Positions 51,261 through 63,945 are shown, counted from the stretch's first letter. The stretch is 64,000 nucleotides of DNA from Ficedula albicollis (GCF_000247815.1 NC_021683.1:5535521-5599520); one strand, 5' to 3'. The notes: generated by a model not told the origin, from the sequence alone. Numbers and translations are program-made.

Positions 51261-52052
51261 GTGTGTTTGCCTTTGGGCCGTGTCATCTGTCATCTTAATG
51301 GTACAAACATTTTGGATTTAGTCACACTGGAAAAGCAGATGACTTAGAAAGAAAAAAAAGAAAACAACCCGAAAAACCAACCACTCCAGAAATTTGCCAA
51401 CAAAAATCAAAATATCCAGTTTAAAAACTTCTAAGAAATAAATGTCATGTTATTGTTCTCTTTGAGGGAAATGCTCTCAATTAGAGCTTTATAAATGTGA
51501 AGCTATGCCCACCCTGGTTCCACAAATTAAAACCAGCTACACTTGAGAGAAGCTCCTAAGAAGAGCTACTCAGTAAAAATACCAGTAATTATTCTAACAT
51601 CTCATATTCTTTTACCAAAACAAAATAACATAAGCTTGGAGACTGACTGACTTCTATCATAAACATTAACATGCTGTGCTTAGGACCTCTGGAGATCTGT
51701 CAAAAACCAAAATGTTTTGTCTCCACGTAGGTTTCTGCTAATGGATTTTCCATGCATCCCTTGTTTCAGTTTTTCTTACCATGTGTGGGACTCAGAAACT
51801 CACTGCTGCTCTGGGCAGTATCAGTTCCTGCTACTACCTTAAAAACATCAAGGGGCTGATTGCAAGTTACATTTTTTATTATGCTCTGTGTATTTTTAGA
51901 GGAGAAAGGAGCACTGTTTTCAACCAATTTAACTTAGTGTTGTGAGTGAAAAGGATATCAGCCAGGGGAAAGAGCAAGTTTATCTTTCAGCCTCTTACAA
52001 TGTGCTTTAAGTGTGCTCCTAGTAGTGAATTTCAGTTTCTATTTTAATTGTA
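51261..52052. other. Unannotated AT-rich DNA
   Basis: No gene or mobile element is recognised. Confidence 0.6.
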
Positions 52053-53638
52053 TTTAACACTTTGATCCCCAAGCTTTGAAGAGTACTCCACTGCACAGGT
52101 TTCTGTGCAGTAAATGAGGGGCAGGAAAAAACAAAACAAAAAAAGGCAAGCACTGCCCAGGGAGCTTTGACTCTTATTATTATAAGTGTTGTCTGTGCAG
52201 GAGAGCTCCCAGGCAGAGCAATCTCTGGATGGAATCATTCCTAAAAGAAGGAGAAATTATTTTGTTCCACCCTTGCCTCTTTTCCAGCCTTGCTAATTGT
52301 ATTGAAATTGCCTCTGATTTTCACTGAGGCTGTTCTTTGCCAGCTTCAGCACACTGCGTGATGTTAAAGTTTCAGACAGCTTTAGGAATGTTTTAAAAGG
52401 TCTCTTTTTTTATTTGTTCTATTTGTATTTATTTATTTGCTTACATCTAACAAATAAAAAACATGGACCAGGAATATAACAAATATGATACTGAGATTTT
52501 TAAAAAATTATTGGCTCTTTTCACATAATAGCATCCCCCTAACATTTTCCAGTTTTTCTTTACAGCCATATGGACTAGAAATTTAAATGTAAGCAAAAGC
52601 CAGCACAAAAAAATCACCTAAGCTTGGGTTATTGGGCAGTCTCTTGATTTAAGCAATACTTTAAAAAACATCAGCTGTTGCAAGGTTCCATAAAAGAGGT
52701 TGCAACAGAGTGGGGACAGTGGCTCATCTGGTCTCAATGTTGCTGCTCTCCTGAAGTGAGTGGAGCTAAGGCTGACTTGTCTATCATGATATATTTTGAC
52801 TTACAAATGGCTGATTTTTTTTTTACGTTTTTTTTTTTATTTAAGTTTAACACTTTGATCCCCAAGCTTTGAAGAGTACTCCACTGCACAGGTTTCTGTG
52901 CAGTAAATGAGGGGCAGGAAAAAACAAAACAAAAAAAGGCAAGCACTGCCCAGGGAGCTTTGACTCTTATTATTATAAGTGTTGTCTGTGCAGGAGAGCT
53001 CCCAGGCAGAGCAATCTCTGGATGGAATCATTCCTAAAAGAAGGAGAAATTATTTTGTTCCACCCTTGCCTCTTTTCCAGCCTTGCTAATTGTATTGAAA
53101 TTGCCTCTGATTTTCACTGAGGCTGTTCTTTGCCAGCTTCAGCACACTGCGTGATGTTAAAGTTTCAGACAGCTTTAGGAATGTTTTAAAAGATCTCTTT
53201 TTTTATTTGTTCTATTTGTATTTATTTATTTGCTTACATCTAACAAATAAAAAACATGGACCAGGAATATAACAAATATGATACTGAGATTTTTAAAAAA
53301 TTATTGGCTCTTTTCACATAATAGCATCCCCCTAACATTTTCCAGTTTTTCTTTACAGCCATATGGACTAGAAATTTAAATGTAAGCAAAAGCCAGCACA
53401 AAAAAATCACCTAAGCTTGGGTTATTGGGCAGTCTCTTGATTTAAGCAATACTTTAAAAAACATCAGCTGTTGCAAGGTTCCATAAAAGAGGTTGCAACA
53501 GAGTGGGGACAGTGGCTCATCTGGTCTCAATGTTGCTGCTCTCCTGAAGTGAGTGGAGCTAAGGCTGACTTGTCTATCATGATATATTTTGACTTACAAA
53601 TGGCTGATTTTTTTTTACGTTTTTTTTTTTTTTTAAGT
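52053..53638. repeat. 793-bp tandem duplication
   Basis: The block starting TTTAACACTTTGATCCCC at 52053 recurs at 52846 with an offset of 793. Differences are AAAAGGTCTC/AAAAGATCTC and the lengths of the terminal T-runs (about 52815-52840 against 53608-53634). The duplicated junction lies at a T-run, consistent with slippage or misassembly at low-complexity sequence. No gene lies inside. Confidence 0.95.
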
Positions 53639-54320
53639 TCTAAAAAAATTATTTTTTAATTTAAGGGAAATGCTTGAAGTGTGGTTTTCTGTCTCTCACT
53701 GAAACTGAACAGGGAGTCTCTTTAGCTCTGTTTCCCTTACATAGAAATCAGTCTCTTAATATTTTAAAAAATATTTTAAAAACAGCACGCAGATGAATAC
53801 AACGTAATAAGAACCAAATGCAGAATGAGACCCCAAAAATGTTGCACGATGAAGTGCTTGTACACAAGATTAAATTGTGTGTGTTAGAGCAATGTGACTG
53901 CTGAGAAGGTCAGGATCCTTGAATCCACAGTGGGGCTTTAGGGCAATCCCAAAGCTTGGAGAATTGAGCTGGTGGTCTGGGAGCCCTGGTGCAGATAAGA
54001 GAATATCTCACCTGTAACTGAGGCAGATTTTGCACCAACCAAACTGTGGAACACAGTCCCCACATCAAGGAGGGTTTTCACAAGGGCTAAAAGCACCATC
54101 TCCACACTTAGTGCCCCCCAGACCACTCTGTGTGATTGGATCAACCCCTCACTGCCCAAGGCTGCTTTCAAATACACATAAAAACCCCCAGTCCTCCCCC
54201 AGCCTGTGAAATGCACTGACACAGGAAGGTGTTTTGGTAAAAGTTTCAGGTGGAAGAGGTGTGAGTTCCAACAGTTACTGTTTGATAAAGGCATAAACCT
54301 GACTTTGTTTTTCTTTTCCT
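53639..54320. other. Unannotated unique DNA
   Basis: No gene is supported. The 118-codon minus-strand frame at 53938-54294 has no recognisable domain. Confidence 0.55.
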
Positions 54321-54322
54321 TC

Positions 54323-55093
54323 TTTTTTTTTTTTTTTTTTTTTTTTTCCCATTTGGGTTCTGACTGTTTAGTTTAGTTCTTATTACTTGGTATAGTTTCA
54401 TGATTACTGTTGTTTCCTCTGAATCTCTGTTTTTGCCAGCATACAATATGCTCTGCTTTAGAATACCCAAAGCATTTGCAGTATGCAGAATGCTGTATAT
54501 TCTTGAAAAATTACACATCCCTCTGTTTTTGTGTGAAGACTTTAGCCTGAGATTTTCACCTGCCACAAGTGGAGAATAATAACAGATAAGCCCTAGTTAG
54601 TTAATGCCACATAATCAAATATCACAGGTATTTTCATAGTATATTAAGGGTAGATGTTGCTAATCATATTTTTGTCTGGATTTTCCTTACCCTGTGAAAA
54701 ACCTCATTTTTTTTTTTTTTTTTTTCTTTTTTCCCATTTGGGTTCTGACTGTTTAGTTTAGTTCTTATTACTTGGTATAGTTTCATGATTACTGTTGTTT
54801 CCTCTGAATCTCTGTTTTTGCCAGCATACAATATGCTCTGCTTTAGAATACCCAAAGCATTTGCAGTATGCAGAATGCTGTATATTCTTGAAAAATTACA
54901 CATCCCTCTGTTTTTGTGTGAAGACTTTAGCCTGAGATTTTCACCTGCCACAAGTGGAGAATAATAACAGATAAGCCCTAGTTAGTTAATGCCACATAAT
55001 CAAATATCACAGGTATTTTCATAGTATATTAAGGGTAGATGTTGCTAATCATATTTTTGTCTGGATTTTCCTTACCCTGTGAAAAACCTCATT
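54323..55093. repeat. 385-bp tandem duplication bounded by T-runs
   Basis: The block from the CCCATTTGGGTTCTGAC motif (54348) recurs 385 bases later (54733), up to CCTCATT at 54708 and 55093. Each copy is preceded by a T-run (54323-54347, and 54707-54732 with one C), so the junction sits in homopolymer. I see no substitution in the unique part. Matching minus-strand frames are by-products. Confidence 0.94.
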
Positions 55094-56058
55094 ACAAGAA
55101 TTAAAGCTTCTACTGGCACATGTGCTAATCTGTGTAAACAGGAATGCAAGAACATAACCTTTGCTACTGATACTTTTGCATATTTTTAGTGGTGTGGAAA
55201 AAGGTCTTATTTTGTGAACACAGCACCAGTTCCAAGAGAATTGTAGGCAGTACCAGAAAGGTAATTTGAATCTATTCCTAAATATTATTACTTTGATGAA
55301 GTGCAAATATTTCCAGTATTTGTTTTTCCATCATTGTCAGTAGGTATGCACCTGGCTTCTGGTGTTCCAAGAGGAAAGCTGCTCTACCTCTTTTTCTTGT
55401 AACCCCTTTTATTTTTTGGGTTTATTTGTTTTTGCTGTTTTTAATGCCTTTCTGCAATAACGAACGGTGAGCTTCTCCTGAGCCATCCAAGCACAGCACT
55501 GTGGCACCCCACTCGCTGCTGCCTGGCGATGTGAAAAGAACAAAAGCCAATAAGCAGTGATGACAACCATGTAATCCAGTGTTTCTCAGCTCTCTATCTC
55601 AGGGAACAAGCTGCCTTCCAGTGCCACTCCAGCACAGGTGAATGTCTTCTCCTGTCTGAGATCAGCAGGAGGCAGAGATCCTGCCAGGATGACTCTCTCA
55701 CTCTGCTCTTTTCCTGCAGTTGTGCTCAGTGCGCTGGTGTGCTGAGGAGTGTTAGTATCCACATCAGTGTAACAGCCCTTTTCTAACACCCTTGCTCAGT
55801 CAGAGGGGGAAGAGAAGCACCAGGATTGCTTTGTGGAGAGAGCATGCAAGGCAGATGTGCTGCTTAGGCTACTGCAAATGTGGTTTTCCCCAGTTGTCTT
55901 GCAATCATTTACTCTTAAGGGCAGAGCATGAGCCTGCCAAGCACTTTTTCTCAGTCGTGAAAATCTCAGATGTAGGAGGAGCAGGTGTAAAAGGGAGCCA
56001 AGAGAATGGGCCAGGGTTTAATGCAGAGACTTTCTTGTTTACTTGGGAGGCATTAATT
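55094..56058. other. Unannotated unique DNA
   Basis: No gene is supported. The sequence next to the LTR at 56.06 kb shows neither a primer-binding site nor retroviral coding sequence. Some CpG is retained around 55460-55530 (AACGAACGGTG, CTCGCTGCTGCCTGGCGATG). Confidence 0.5.
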
Positions 56059-56358
56059 AGTTCTTGTTGCATTTGAGCTATAGGAGAACGGTGAAAAGGA
56101 TATACCAACACAGTTCTCTGTCTAAAGAGAGCTTTTATTTAAAGAAACACTACACTTATATAGAGCAGTTCGTGCAATACAAAATAGAAAGGGCTCATTG
56201 GTCCAAGAAGGCAACACCTCTTTGAAAACATGCTTTTATGAAAACATCCTGTCTCTCACGTCTCCAGCAGGTGTTTAATCATTGTTATAATTCCTTGTCC
56301 TTGAGCAGCCTGAGAAATGCCTGCTTTCTTGGCTCCCAGCAGTATCCTAACAACTTCT
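56059..56358 (-). mobile_element. Endogenous retrovirus solo LTR (about 288 bp)
   Basis: On the minus strand the segment begins TGTTAGGATAC (plus-strand end 56352) and ends TGCAACA (plus-strand start 56065), giving TGTT...AACA termini. In order it carries a CCAAT box (56197-56201), a TATATAAG-type TATA box (about 56154-56162) and an AATAAA polyadenylation signal (56134-56139), the standard U3-R-U5 layout. Flanks AGTTCT (56059-56064) and ACTTCT (56353-56358) could be a 6-bp target-site duplication with one mismatch. No internal retroviral sequence adjoins it, so it is a solo LTR left by recombination. The family is not identified. Confidence 0.7.
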
Positions 56359-59300
56359 TCATATATTTCTTCCTAAAATCCTTAATTTCTTAGGACAGCT
56401 GACTGTTTAAGTGTTGAGTTTATCAAGGGATGCTGTGTAGAGACAAAAGAGAGATCAGACAAGTTCCTATCCAGCCCATGCTGCTCAATGGAATTTCAAA
56501 TGTCAAAAAATTTCAATGGGATTTCAAATTTTCAAGAAAGGGGTGTTGGTATCCTTTTTGGCCAGCCCAAAAGCACTTATCCTGTTTAGAAGTGAAGCCA
56601 CATGACCTGAGAACAGCCTGGCTCTGCACTACTTTAGCAGCAAAATGATGTGCAAGTGAATTTGAAGGGTGATACTAAGAGGTCTTTGGTTATTTTTACG
56701 AGCAGCACCGAGGTTGCTGTATTCCCATCAAATAAGAACAAGGTGACTATTCTGAAAATGGTTTTCTGTAGGGTAGAGGTAGCTCATAATCTGCTGTTGC
56801 AAAGGTACTGTCCATGACTATTCCCAAGTGTGTTTCTTGCTTTCCCTCAGAGCAATAAAGTTGATTCAATTGGAGAAGATAAGTGGAAGGTTTCATAACC
56901 AGCATGCCTCCATTGTTTTTGTTTTCCCCCAGAGACTGATGTTACAGGCTTCCTGCTGCAGAAAACCAGCAGCAACAGTTCTGATTTTCTTGGGAGACAC
57001 TTCAAATTTCCACTTATTTCAGCCTCTACTACTGCTGGAGTGTTTCATTGTATGTGATTCTCTGCAGCCATTGCAGAGAATGCCTTCCTTTGCAGTAATC
57101 TTTCTTATTGTTTCCAAATTTCTTTTGTTCTCATTAACAGTGCAGACCTTGAACTGCAGCCCTCAGCCAACATCTCAAAATGACCTAAATAGAAGTGTAG
57201 GCACCTGGTCTTTGAAAGAATGATGCTGTTTCTTCCTGTAGGTCTAATTATTATTGCTGATGCATTGATCCATAGGAAAAAGGGTCCTACACAGTAACTG
57301 TAAGGTCAAAGCTGTTGAAGGGAGTGGTGGAGAGAAAGATGTGCCACCTTAGATTGAGACTCAGAGCACAGAGAAGTCTCAAGCTCCTCTCTGTTCTTTG
57401 AGCTGCTGAATTGCTGTTAGGTCTAACAGTTCTCCTTTGTATCAGCCTATAAATACAGCTGTGTCTACTGGATTTTGCCCAAGGGCTCAAACATCATGGT
57501 TTGCTAAATTTTAATCATGCTTGTGTTTGCGTTTGAGTGGAGTTCACATGTCCTGTACAGCCCTTAATCCTCAGTTTGCCATCCCAGGCAAAATGCCCAG
57601 TCTCAGCTGAGGCCTTCCTAGCAAACTGCTCTGACTCCATTGACTCTTTGCTGCGTCCTCTAATGCAATTATGGATCTGATGAGAGCTCTGCTACAGATC
57701 TGCACTCCTTAGACCAGCAATACAAGCTGCTGCTGATTCCCTTCGTTAAGAAATATCATACAACAATTCCGTCAAGCAATTGAAATTCATCCGTCTCTCC
57801 TGGTGATAAAAAAAAAAAAAAAAGTATCTCTGTATCAATGTGCAGGCACATTGACAGCTGGAAAATATTTTAGCACAACTGCATGGAAACACTGGGTTTT
57901 GCTCTAAGAGGTTTGAAGAGCACATTGTAATTACTGCTTGACTCCTCTGTGTATAGTGCTGCAAGGTTACTCCCTCTTTTAAAAACCAAATTAAGTGTGT
58001 AGTTTGCATCCAATTTCTGCATGCAATTGCCATGATTACGTGTGCAGTTCACATAACTGCACATAGGAACTGTCAGAGTTGTCCGTTCAGATATGTGAAG
58101 TGGAAAGGCTGTTGTCTTTTGCACGCATTGGTTTGGCAGCTGATTTGCAAATTCATCCCTGCTTGTGGTCTGCTTCCCAGAGCAAAGTACTTGTTTCAAT
58201 TTAAATAAGTGGCATTTCTCAGTCATTCCTTAAAATTGACAATTATAGATTGGGGTGCATTCATTTGACAAAGACAGTTCTTCTCCTAAAACAAATTGTT
58301 CAGAGGAATTTCATTTGTTGTTTCTTCCCCCCGTTTTTTGATGTGTGGCAGTACAAAGGAATCTACAACATGGTTTTTCAGGAAAGAAAGACTTCTAAAA
58401 TATCCTATGGGCAGCACTTTATTCCTGTGTTGTTCTATCCACAAAACTCTTCTTGAAATATTGCAGATAAAGATTTTAAGATTTGCATGTCCTTAGAGCA
58501 GTAGATTGAAACTCCCTCCACAATGTATTCTCAAGTTAAAATAGTGCTCTGATGAAATATATTATATGAAAATACAAAAATTTATGATGTGCATAAGCCC
58601 AGGATCTGTCTCTGAAAATAGCAATTATGAGATCTACCACTTTTGAATCTCTTTAAGAATAAAACCAAACCAACCAACAATATTTTATAATTTCCATTCG
58701 GTTTTGCCTTTATATTAAAACAACAGCTTCAGGCTGCAGCAGAAACTGAAACCCCCCAAAATATGAAATATGAGTAGGAAGAGAAAGCTTTCACCTCGAT
58801 GACATCTGAAAGACTCATGTGAGGGGGATCTGTGGCTCAGAGAGAGACAGCAACTTCACCAACATCATTCACCAAGGTCATGGTACAAAGACAACACTGG
58901 AGATTAGGTCTTCTGGCTCTCAGTCTTTTGCTCTTAAGACTGGGCAAATACAATAATATATTTTTTTTCCCATTTATTATTATATATTTACTTTTATACT
59001 CCTCTCCCTCTTTTTCCAGGTTTTTCCTAAAACTTTGGAAACCATTGATTTTTCTCGAGTTCCCTAGGAAATCTTCTCACATCTGTTTAAATACCAGCAC
59101 CTTTCATGCTCACATCCTTTAGCCTATGCAAGCTCTCTTTATCTTCATCTAAAGCTCCAGAGGGAAATGCTATTCATCTTTATTTCCTTGGGTTTTCTTT
59201 CTCTTAGAAAAGCTGACCAAATTCTTCTGATTTCCTTTATTCTAAGCCAGATTTGGATAATTCTGAAGCTCCAGAATTTGGGAATATAGGTAGTGAAGTT

Positions 59301-59499
59301 AGAGGGGGCAGAATTTGAATTCCTTTGTGGAGGTAGCCTCAGATAAAGGTCCATCACTGACTGCTCCAAAACTGCAGAATTACTCTATGTCTGCTGATGC
59401 TGCTTAAGCAGCACTGGAAAAATAGTGTCTCTGTCGGAATATTGTGTCTGGAAGAAATTATTTTGGGTCCTTTGAGTCATTGCCCAGTAGGACAGTCAG
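56359..59499. other. Unannotated unique DNA
   Basis: No gene is supported. Small features are an imperfect direct repeat near 56488-56540 (GGAATTTCAAAT and GGGATTTCAAAT), a perfect hairpin with 10-bp arms at 57057-57066 and 57072-57081 (loop of 5) and a 16-A run at 57808-57823. Frames of 131 codons (56828-57223) and 118 codons (57870-58226, minus) are unassigned. Confidence 0.55.
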
Positions 59500-59830
59500 G
59501 GAAGAACTCACTGCTGTCATTGCTATGGGAAAGGAGGTTGTAGTGAGATGGGGCTCATTCTCTTCTGCCATGTCTCAGATGAAAGCATGAAAAGAAATGG
59601 CCTTAAATGGCATCAGAGGAGGTTCAGTTTAGATGTTAGAAAAAAACCAAAAACTGAAAGAGCGGTTGGCCATTGGAATAAGTTGCCCAAGGAGGCATTG
59701 GAGTCACCGTCTATGGAACTGTTAAAGAGGTGTCTGGATATGGCACATGGGGATGTGATTTAGGGATGATTACTGTGGTGCTGAATTGAAGATCTTGAAG
59801 CTGTTTTCCAACCTTGCTGATTCTGTGCTT
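59500..59830 (+). mobile_element. CR1 LINE 3' end
   Basis: The sequence follows the CR1 3' untranslated end: AAAGGAGGTTGTAGTGAG, AGAAATGGCCTTAAATGGC, GAGGAGGTTCAGTTTAGATG, GGCCATTGGAATAAGTTGCC, GGAGTCACCGTC, TTTTCCAACCTTGC and GATTCTGTGCTTC, where intact CR1 copies end in short ATTCTRTG repeats. The match from 59525 is clear; the first 25 bases are less certain. The element is heavily 5'-truncated. The 71-codon frame here belongs to it. Confidence 0.88.
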
Positions 59831-62800
59831 CACCAAAAATTTCACACAATCATCTGTAATATATCACTTTCCTCAGAACTGAGGATAAAAGAGGTCAGCA
59901 TGGGGATTGCTCCTCAGAGACCTTGCTTTGCTGTGAGACCCTGCTGATTTGCAAGCCCATTAGACACTCAAATGGACCTGGCAATATTGCTTTTATGCCA
60001 ATCTTTTAACTCTTCTCTCCCAAAGACAAGGATTCAGAGTGCCTGGACACTCAGGATCTCACATTGGTCATGCAATGAAACCCAAAAGCTGTGTTTCACC
60101 TCCTGCATTCAGCACAGCCACCATAGGTTGTCCACTTGCAAAAAAGGGCTGTTAAGGAAAGACAAAATGAGCTCATGGTAATGCCATGTCTCAGAAATTA
60201 CTGTATGACTATTTTCTTGGTTGCTAAAACAAGGCACAAAGCCTCCGAAGAAAATATTTATTAAGCCACAGATGGCAAAGCTGAGCCTCTGATTTCCCTA
60301 AATCCTTAAGAGGATTGTGATACAGCTTATAGGAGCATCTTAGTGCCTGGATGCTCAGCTTCTTATTAGATATGTCATCCATCTATACACCCACAGTGAC
60401 TTGAGGAGAGACAGTGTTTGCATTCCAGCTTTGCTAATTGCACTCCTTAAATTAGGGAACAGATAACTACTTTTTCTTTGTTTTTTGTATGTGTGCAATG
60501 CTAGGCTTCTGAATTCAATGCAGCAATCCCATTTTGTATGTCTGATTTTAGATATGCTATATCTATCTTCTTGATTTTAGTTACAAAATTGGGAGAAAGC
60601 TGTATCAGGAAGGTGAATGATCAGGGTAGTCATACCTTTGTTTTGAACAAAGCATAGAAAAGCACAGGATCATACCAGATAAGTACAGAAAAATAAATGA
60701 GAAGATGTAATTACTTTTATTGATGTGTCTTTTTTTTCCCCCAAGATGCTGTTTTACATGCACTCCTTTGTTGTTCCCTGAAATGCTTGTCTCTTGTTCT
60801 CCTGCTCTTATTCATCTTTACTTCTTCATATTTTACAGTTGAAGAGAGATGAGAATTGAAAATGTGTTTGGAAGAGATCACAGTAATCTGTGTCCATCCT
60901 GGCACAGGCTGTTTACAAGTCCTGTCTCAGCTGTCTTTGTTACACTGTCTTACACACTGCTGGGATTCTCCTGGTTCCTGGTGCTGTTGGTTTCTCAGCA
61001 AAATATGCTCAGTCCAGACAGCTGACAGTACACCATAATTTTGTTGAAAGTTCCCTCATTCAGATCATGACTTTTCTAGAAAATCCAGAGCAGCCTTTCT
61101 AGTAAAGAATGTGAGGAGGTGACAGTAAATGTGATTTTTAAAGGAAAAGCCAGGGCAACACAGTTTCCTGATTGTCCATTTTTAGATGAGGGTAACTTGC
61201 ACATTTCCTGAATGAAAGAAAACGTGAGCCAATGTGTGAGATGTACAGCAGTCCTGTGATGCCATCCAAGTGAGCAGAAACAAATCTCCTCTGCTGCTGG
61301 ACCACATTTCTCAGGTTAGTTCTCAGTGCTGGTCTCATGCCTTTATTAGTGAGACAGAGTTTCTGAGCTAAGTGCTGTGTGGAAAAGGGCTTGGAAGTTT
61401 GACCATATCAACCAGCTTGCCTTATTTAGTTTCTGCAGCTTTAGGGAAATGAAACTTTGTATATTGCTTGACAAGATTAATTGGATTTTAAGAAAGTAAC
61501 AGTTGAGTTTACATTCATGTTATCTTCCTATCAAGTTAATAGATTCCAAAGTGCTGCAAGCACCCAGATCCAAAGAGGAGAGTCACTTTATAAACACTCA
61601 TGCACTAGGTTTTGACAAGTTGCAGTTAAATTTTGAACTTCAATTTTTGCAACAGATTCTCAGAAAAATTTTGTGATATCCACTGAAAATTACAAGCAGC
61701 AAATTATAGTGGCTGTGCTCTTGTCTCTTTTGTATTCTGGGGAGATCAAAGAATTAACTAATGCAAAGACTTAGCATAGTATGGTTGTTCTGCTCCAGAA
61801 CAGACCTAGGGACAGTCCAACATGGATGCAGGGTGAATGGTCAGGAAAAGAAGGTCTTGGGTTGCAATGGGGAGTGAGAAAAATGAGCAGTGTAAATATA
61901 ATTGGAGAATTCAGCACAGACTACATTCAGTTTTCAATTGCCATGATAATAAACCAAACAGTAACAGCGACTGTGATATGCAATTATAAATATCTGAAAT
62001 AAAGTCAGCTAGGATAAAAATCACATAAACTGTAAAGTCTGTGGAACAGTGATTTTTGTACTCCATAATGGAGACAGACCTACCAAATTTGTAATTATGA
62101 CAGAGGAAACATTAGTTCTTATTAAAAAATAATAGTTTTTCCTTACTGACTTACTAGGCTTCCTAATTCATGCAAAACACAATAACACAAAGGGAGGGTT
62201 TTGGTATGTTAACTTTAAGAATGCTTCCTTTATTTTTAAATTTCAGAAAATCTGCTGGAAAGTGGGTCTAACTGTCCAGCCTCAGGTATCAGCTGAAATA
62301 CATTGACTATCAGGAGAAAAAACAAAGTGCTGCTTAGTTTTGAATAGCAAGAGAATGTTGTGGTTTCTGGTTAGCTCTGAACAAGCCATCAAGGATGAGA
62401 TGTTCCTTAATAGCATGACAGATGATGTCATGAGCAAATACCCTGTGCAGGGCGGAGATCATGTGGGATACAAAGGAACCATGCAATTGCCTCAGATCCT
62501 GCACTGCCAGCCCAGGCCACTTGTCCAGCTGAAGGGCAGGACTGGTAAAATGTGGAATTTAAAGGTTGACTTGCATAAGGCTGGATTCTGATTGCAAACC
62601 CGTTCTGTTGGATAATTTGCACTGTAGAAAAACCTGTGAATATTTATTGGTGATTGCAGTGTTCTGGAATCTGTAGGAGGATTCCTAGATTAGCTGCTTT
62701 TCAGCCTAATCCCATTTTTTGTAGGGTAGTTTGGGGTGACTGTGTTCCAGAAGACTGGAGAGCACACAGGGAAGGTTTTGTGCCTGGCACAGGTGTCTTT

Positions 62801-62984
62801 GAGATTTGCTCAAGACTTTCCTCCCTAATTAAATGGGTGTCTTCCTTGACTTTGATCTTATGAGTCATTCATATAGAAACTACTTACATTCTGCAAGACA
62901 TCTCTGAATAAGTCTCTCAATTTATTTATATCTGTAAGATGATTTAACACTAAGTTAATGATTTAGGGACCTATCTGATTCCCA
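59831..62984. other. Unannotated unique DNA
   Basis: No gene, RNA or further recognised transposon. A faint MIR-like run near 61175-61225 (CCATTTTTAGATGAGGGTAAC) is too short to call. Confidence 0.55.
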
Positions 62985-63065
62985 GGAAAGCCAGTCAGAG
63001 ACTCTCACTTGTCCCCATCTAACCAACTGGGTATAATACCTACTTACATTTAAATACAGTTTACA
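62985..63065 (+). mobile_element. Weak MIR/L2-like fragment
   Basis: CCCCATCTAACCAACTGGG followed by TATAATACCTACTTACAT resembles the CATCTGTAAAATGGGG-ATAATAGTACCTACCT segment shared by MIR and L2 elements. Only about 45 bases align, so the call is tentative. Confidence 0.35.
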
Positions 63066-63879
63066 TTTCTACAAAAGAATTTATATTGCTTTCTAATACC
63101 TTGGATGCAGAGCTTTTTATAGATTACTACCCCATAAATTGTTAATCCTTACTTTTTAAGTTATCTTTCATTAGAAATGGAACAAAAAACAAAGCTGCAA
63201 GTACAGACCTAAACCCTTCACATTTTGAGAAGTTCCAGATTCAGGTACCTTAAACAGAAACTTCATTCTGTGGCTTTGGATTTAGACTAAACAGAAAATA
63301 AGCCTATTTTCAGGTTCCAATTTGAACATATGGTAAATTCTTAGGAAATTATTTGGCCTGATGGGTTTGTGACACTGGGAGAAGGTTGAAATCAGAAAAG
63401 GTAATTTCCTTGCTCTCTACTGAAAAGCAGTAAAATTGATTTGTTCCTGATATTTTAGGGAGATTTGTTTCTAGAGACAGCAGGGAAAAGCTAATTCAGC
63501 CAAAAAAGTCTTCCTGTTTTCCAGGACAAATCTGTCTGTTTTTCTGTTACACTGTCGTTGCCTTCAGCAGATGGGGAATTAGTAGCCAAGGAACACAGGA
63601 GCTGCTAAGAAATTCTGTCTTAGGCTTTAGAAATCTAACACATGGAAAATTCATTCTTGACTTGGGAGCTGCAGGTTTTTGCAATCTCTGGTGGCACACG
63701 CCTGGCTCAGGAGGGAGTCTGGAGAGGCGCTTTGGGAAGTTCAGAAGCTGAGCAGCAGCACTCTCTGGCTGGTGGTGTCAGAGCATCCAGTTCCTCTGGA
63801 GCTGCCTCTCAGGAGGGTGCTGAGCTGGGCATGGCTCTGGGTGAGCACAGGACAGCAGAGACAATAATTAGTGCAGAGG
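63066..63879. other. Unannotated DNA
   Basis: No feature is recognised up to 63660. From there GC content rises towards the right-hand CpG cluster. A 62-codon plus-strand frame and a 65-codon minus-strand frame overlap and are not supported. Confidence 0.5.
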
Positions 63880-63945
63880 CGCGGGGGATGCGCCGCTCTC
63901 ACCGAGGACAGCGCGGAGCCGCGCCACCCACGAGGCATCGCCGCG
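63880..63945. promoter_or_regulatory. Dense CpG cluster, possible edge of a CpG island
   Basis: Thirteen CpG dinucleotides fall within 66 bases, in sharp contrast to the CpG-poor remainder of the window. Upstream GC content also rises. The cluster is followed by AT-containing sequence (GATGATGACTTAATTGG), so it may be a small island or the shore of a larger one beyond 64000. No TATA box, exon or start codon can be assigned. Confidence 0.4.

Noticed and set aside
55905..56111. Minus-strand 68-codon frame as retroviral coding sequence
   Set aside because: Its first part is the end of the LTR and the rest is flanking DNA; no primer-binding site or retroviral gene follows the LTR.
59548..59763. 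71-codon frame as a gene
   Set aside because: It lies entirely inside the CR1 3' end.
61175..61225. MIR-like fragment
   Set aside because: Only about 20 bases resemble the core, without the flanking motifs seen in the accepted fragments.
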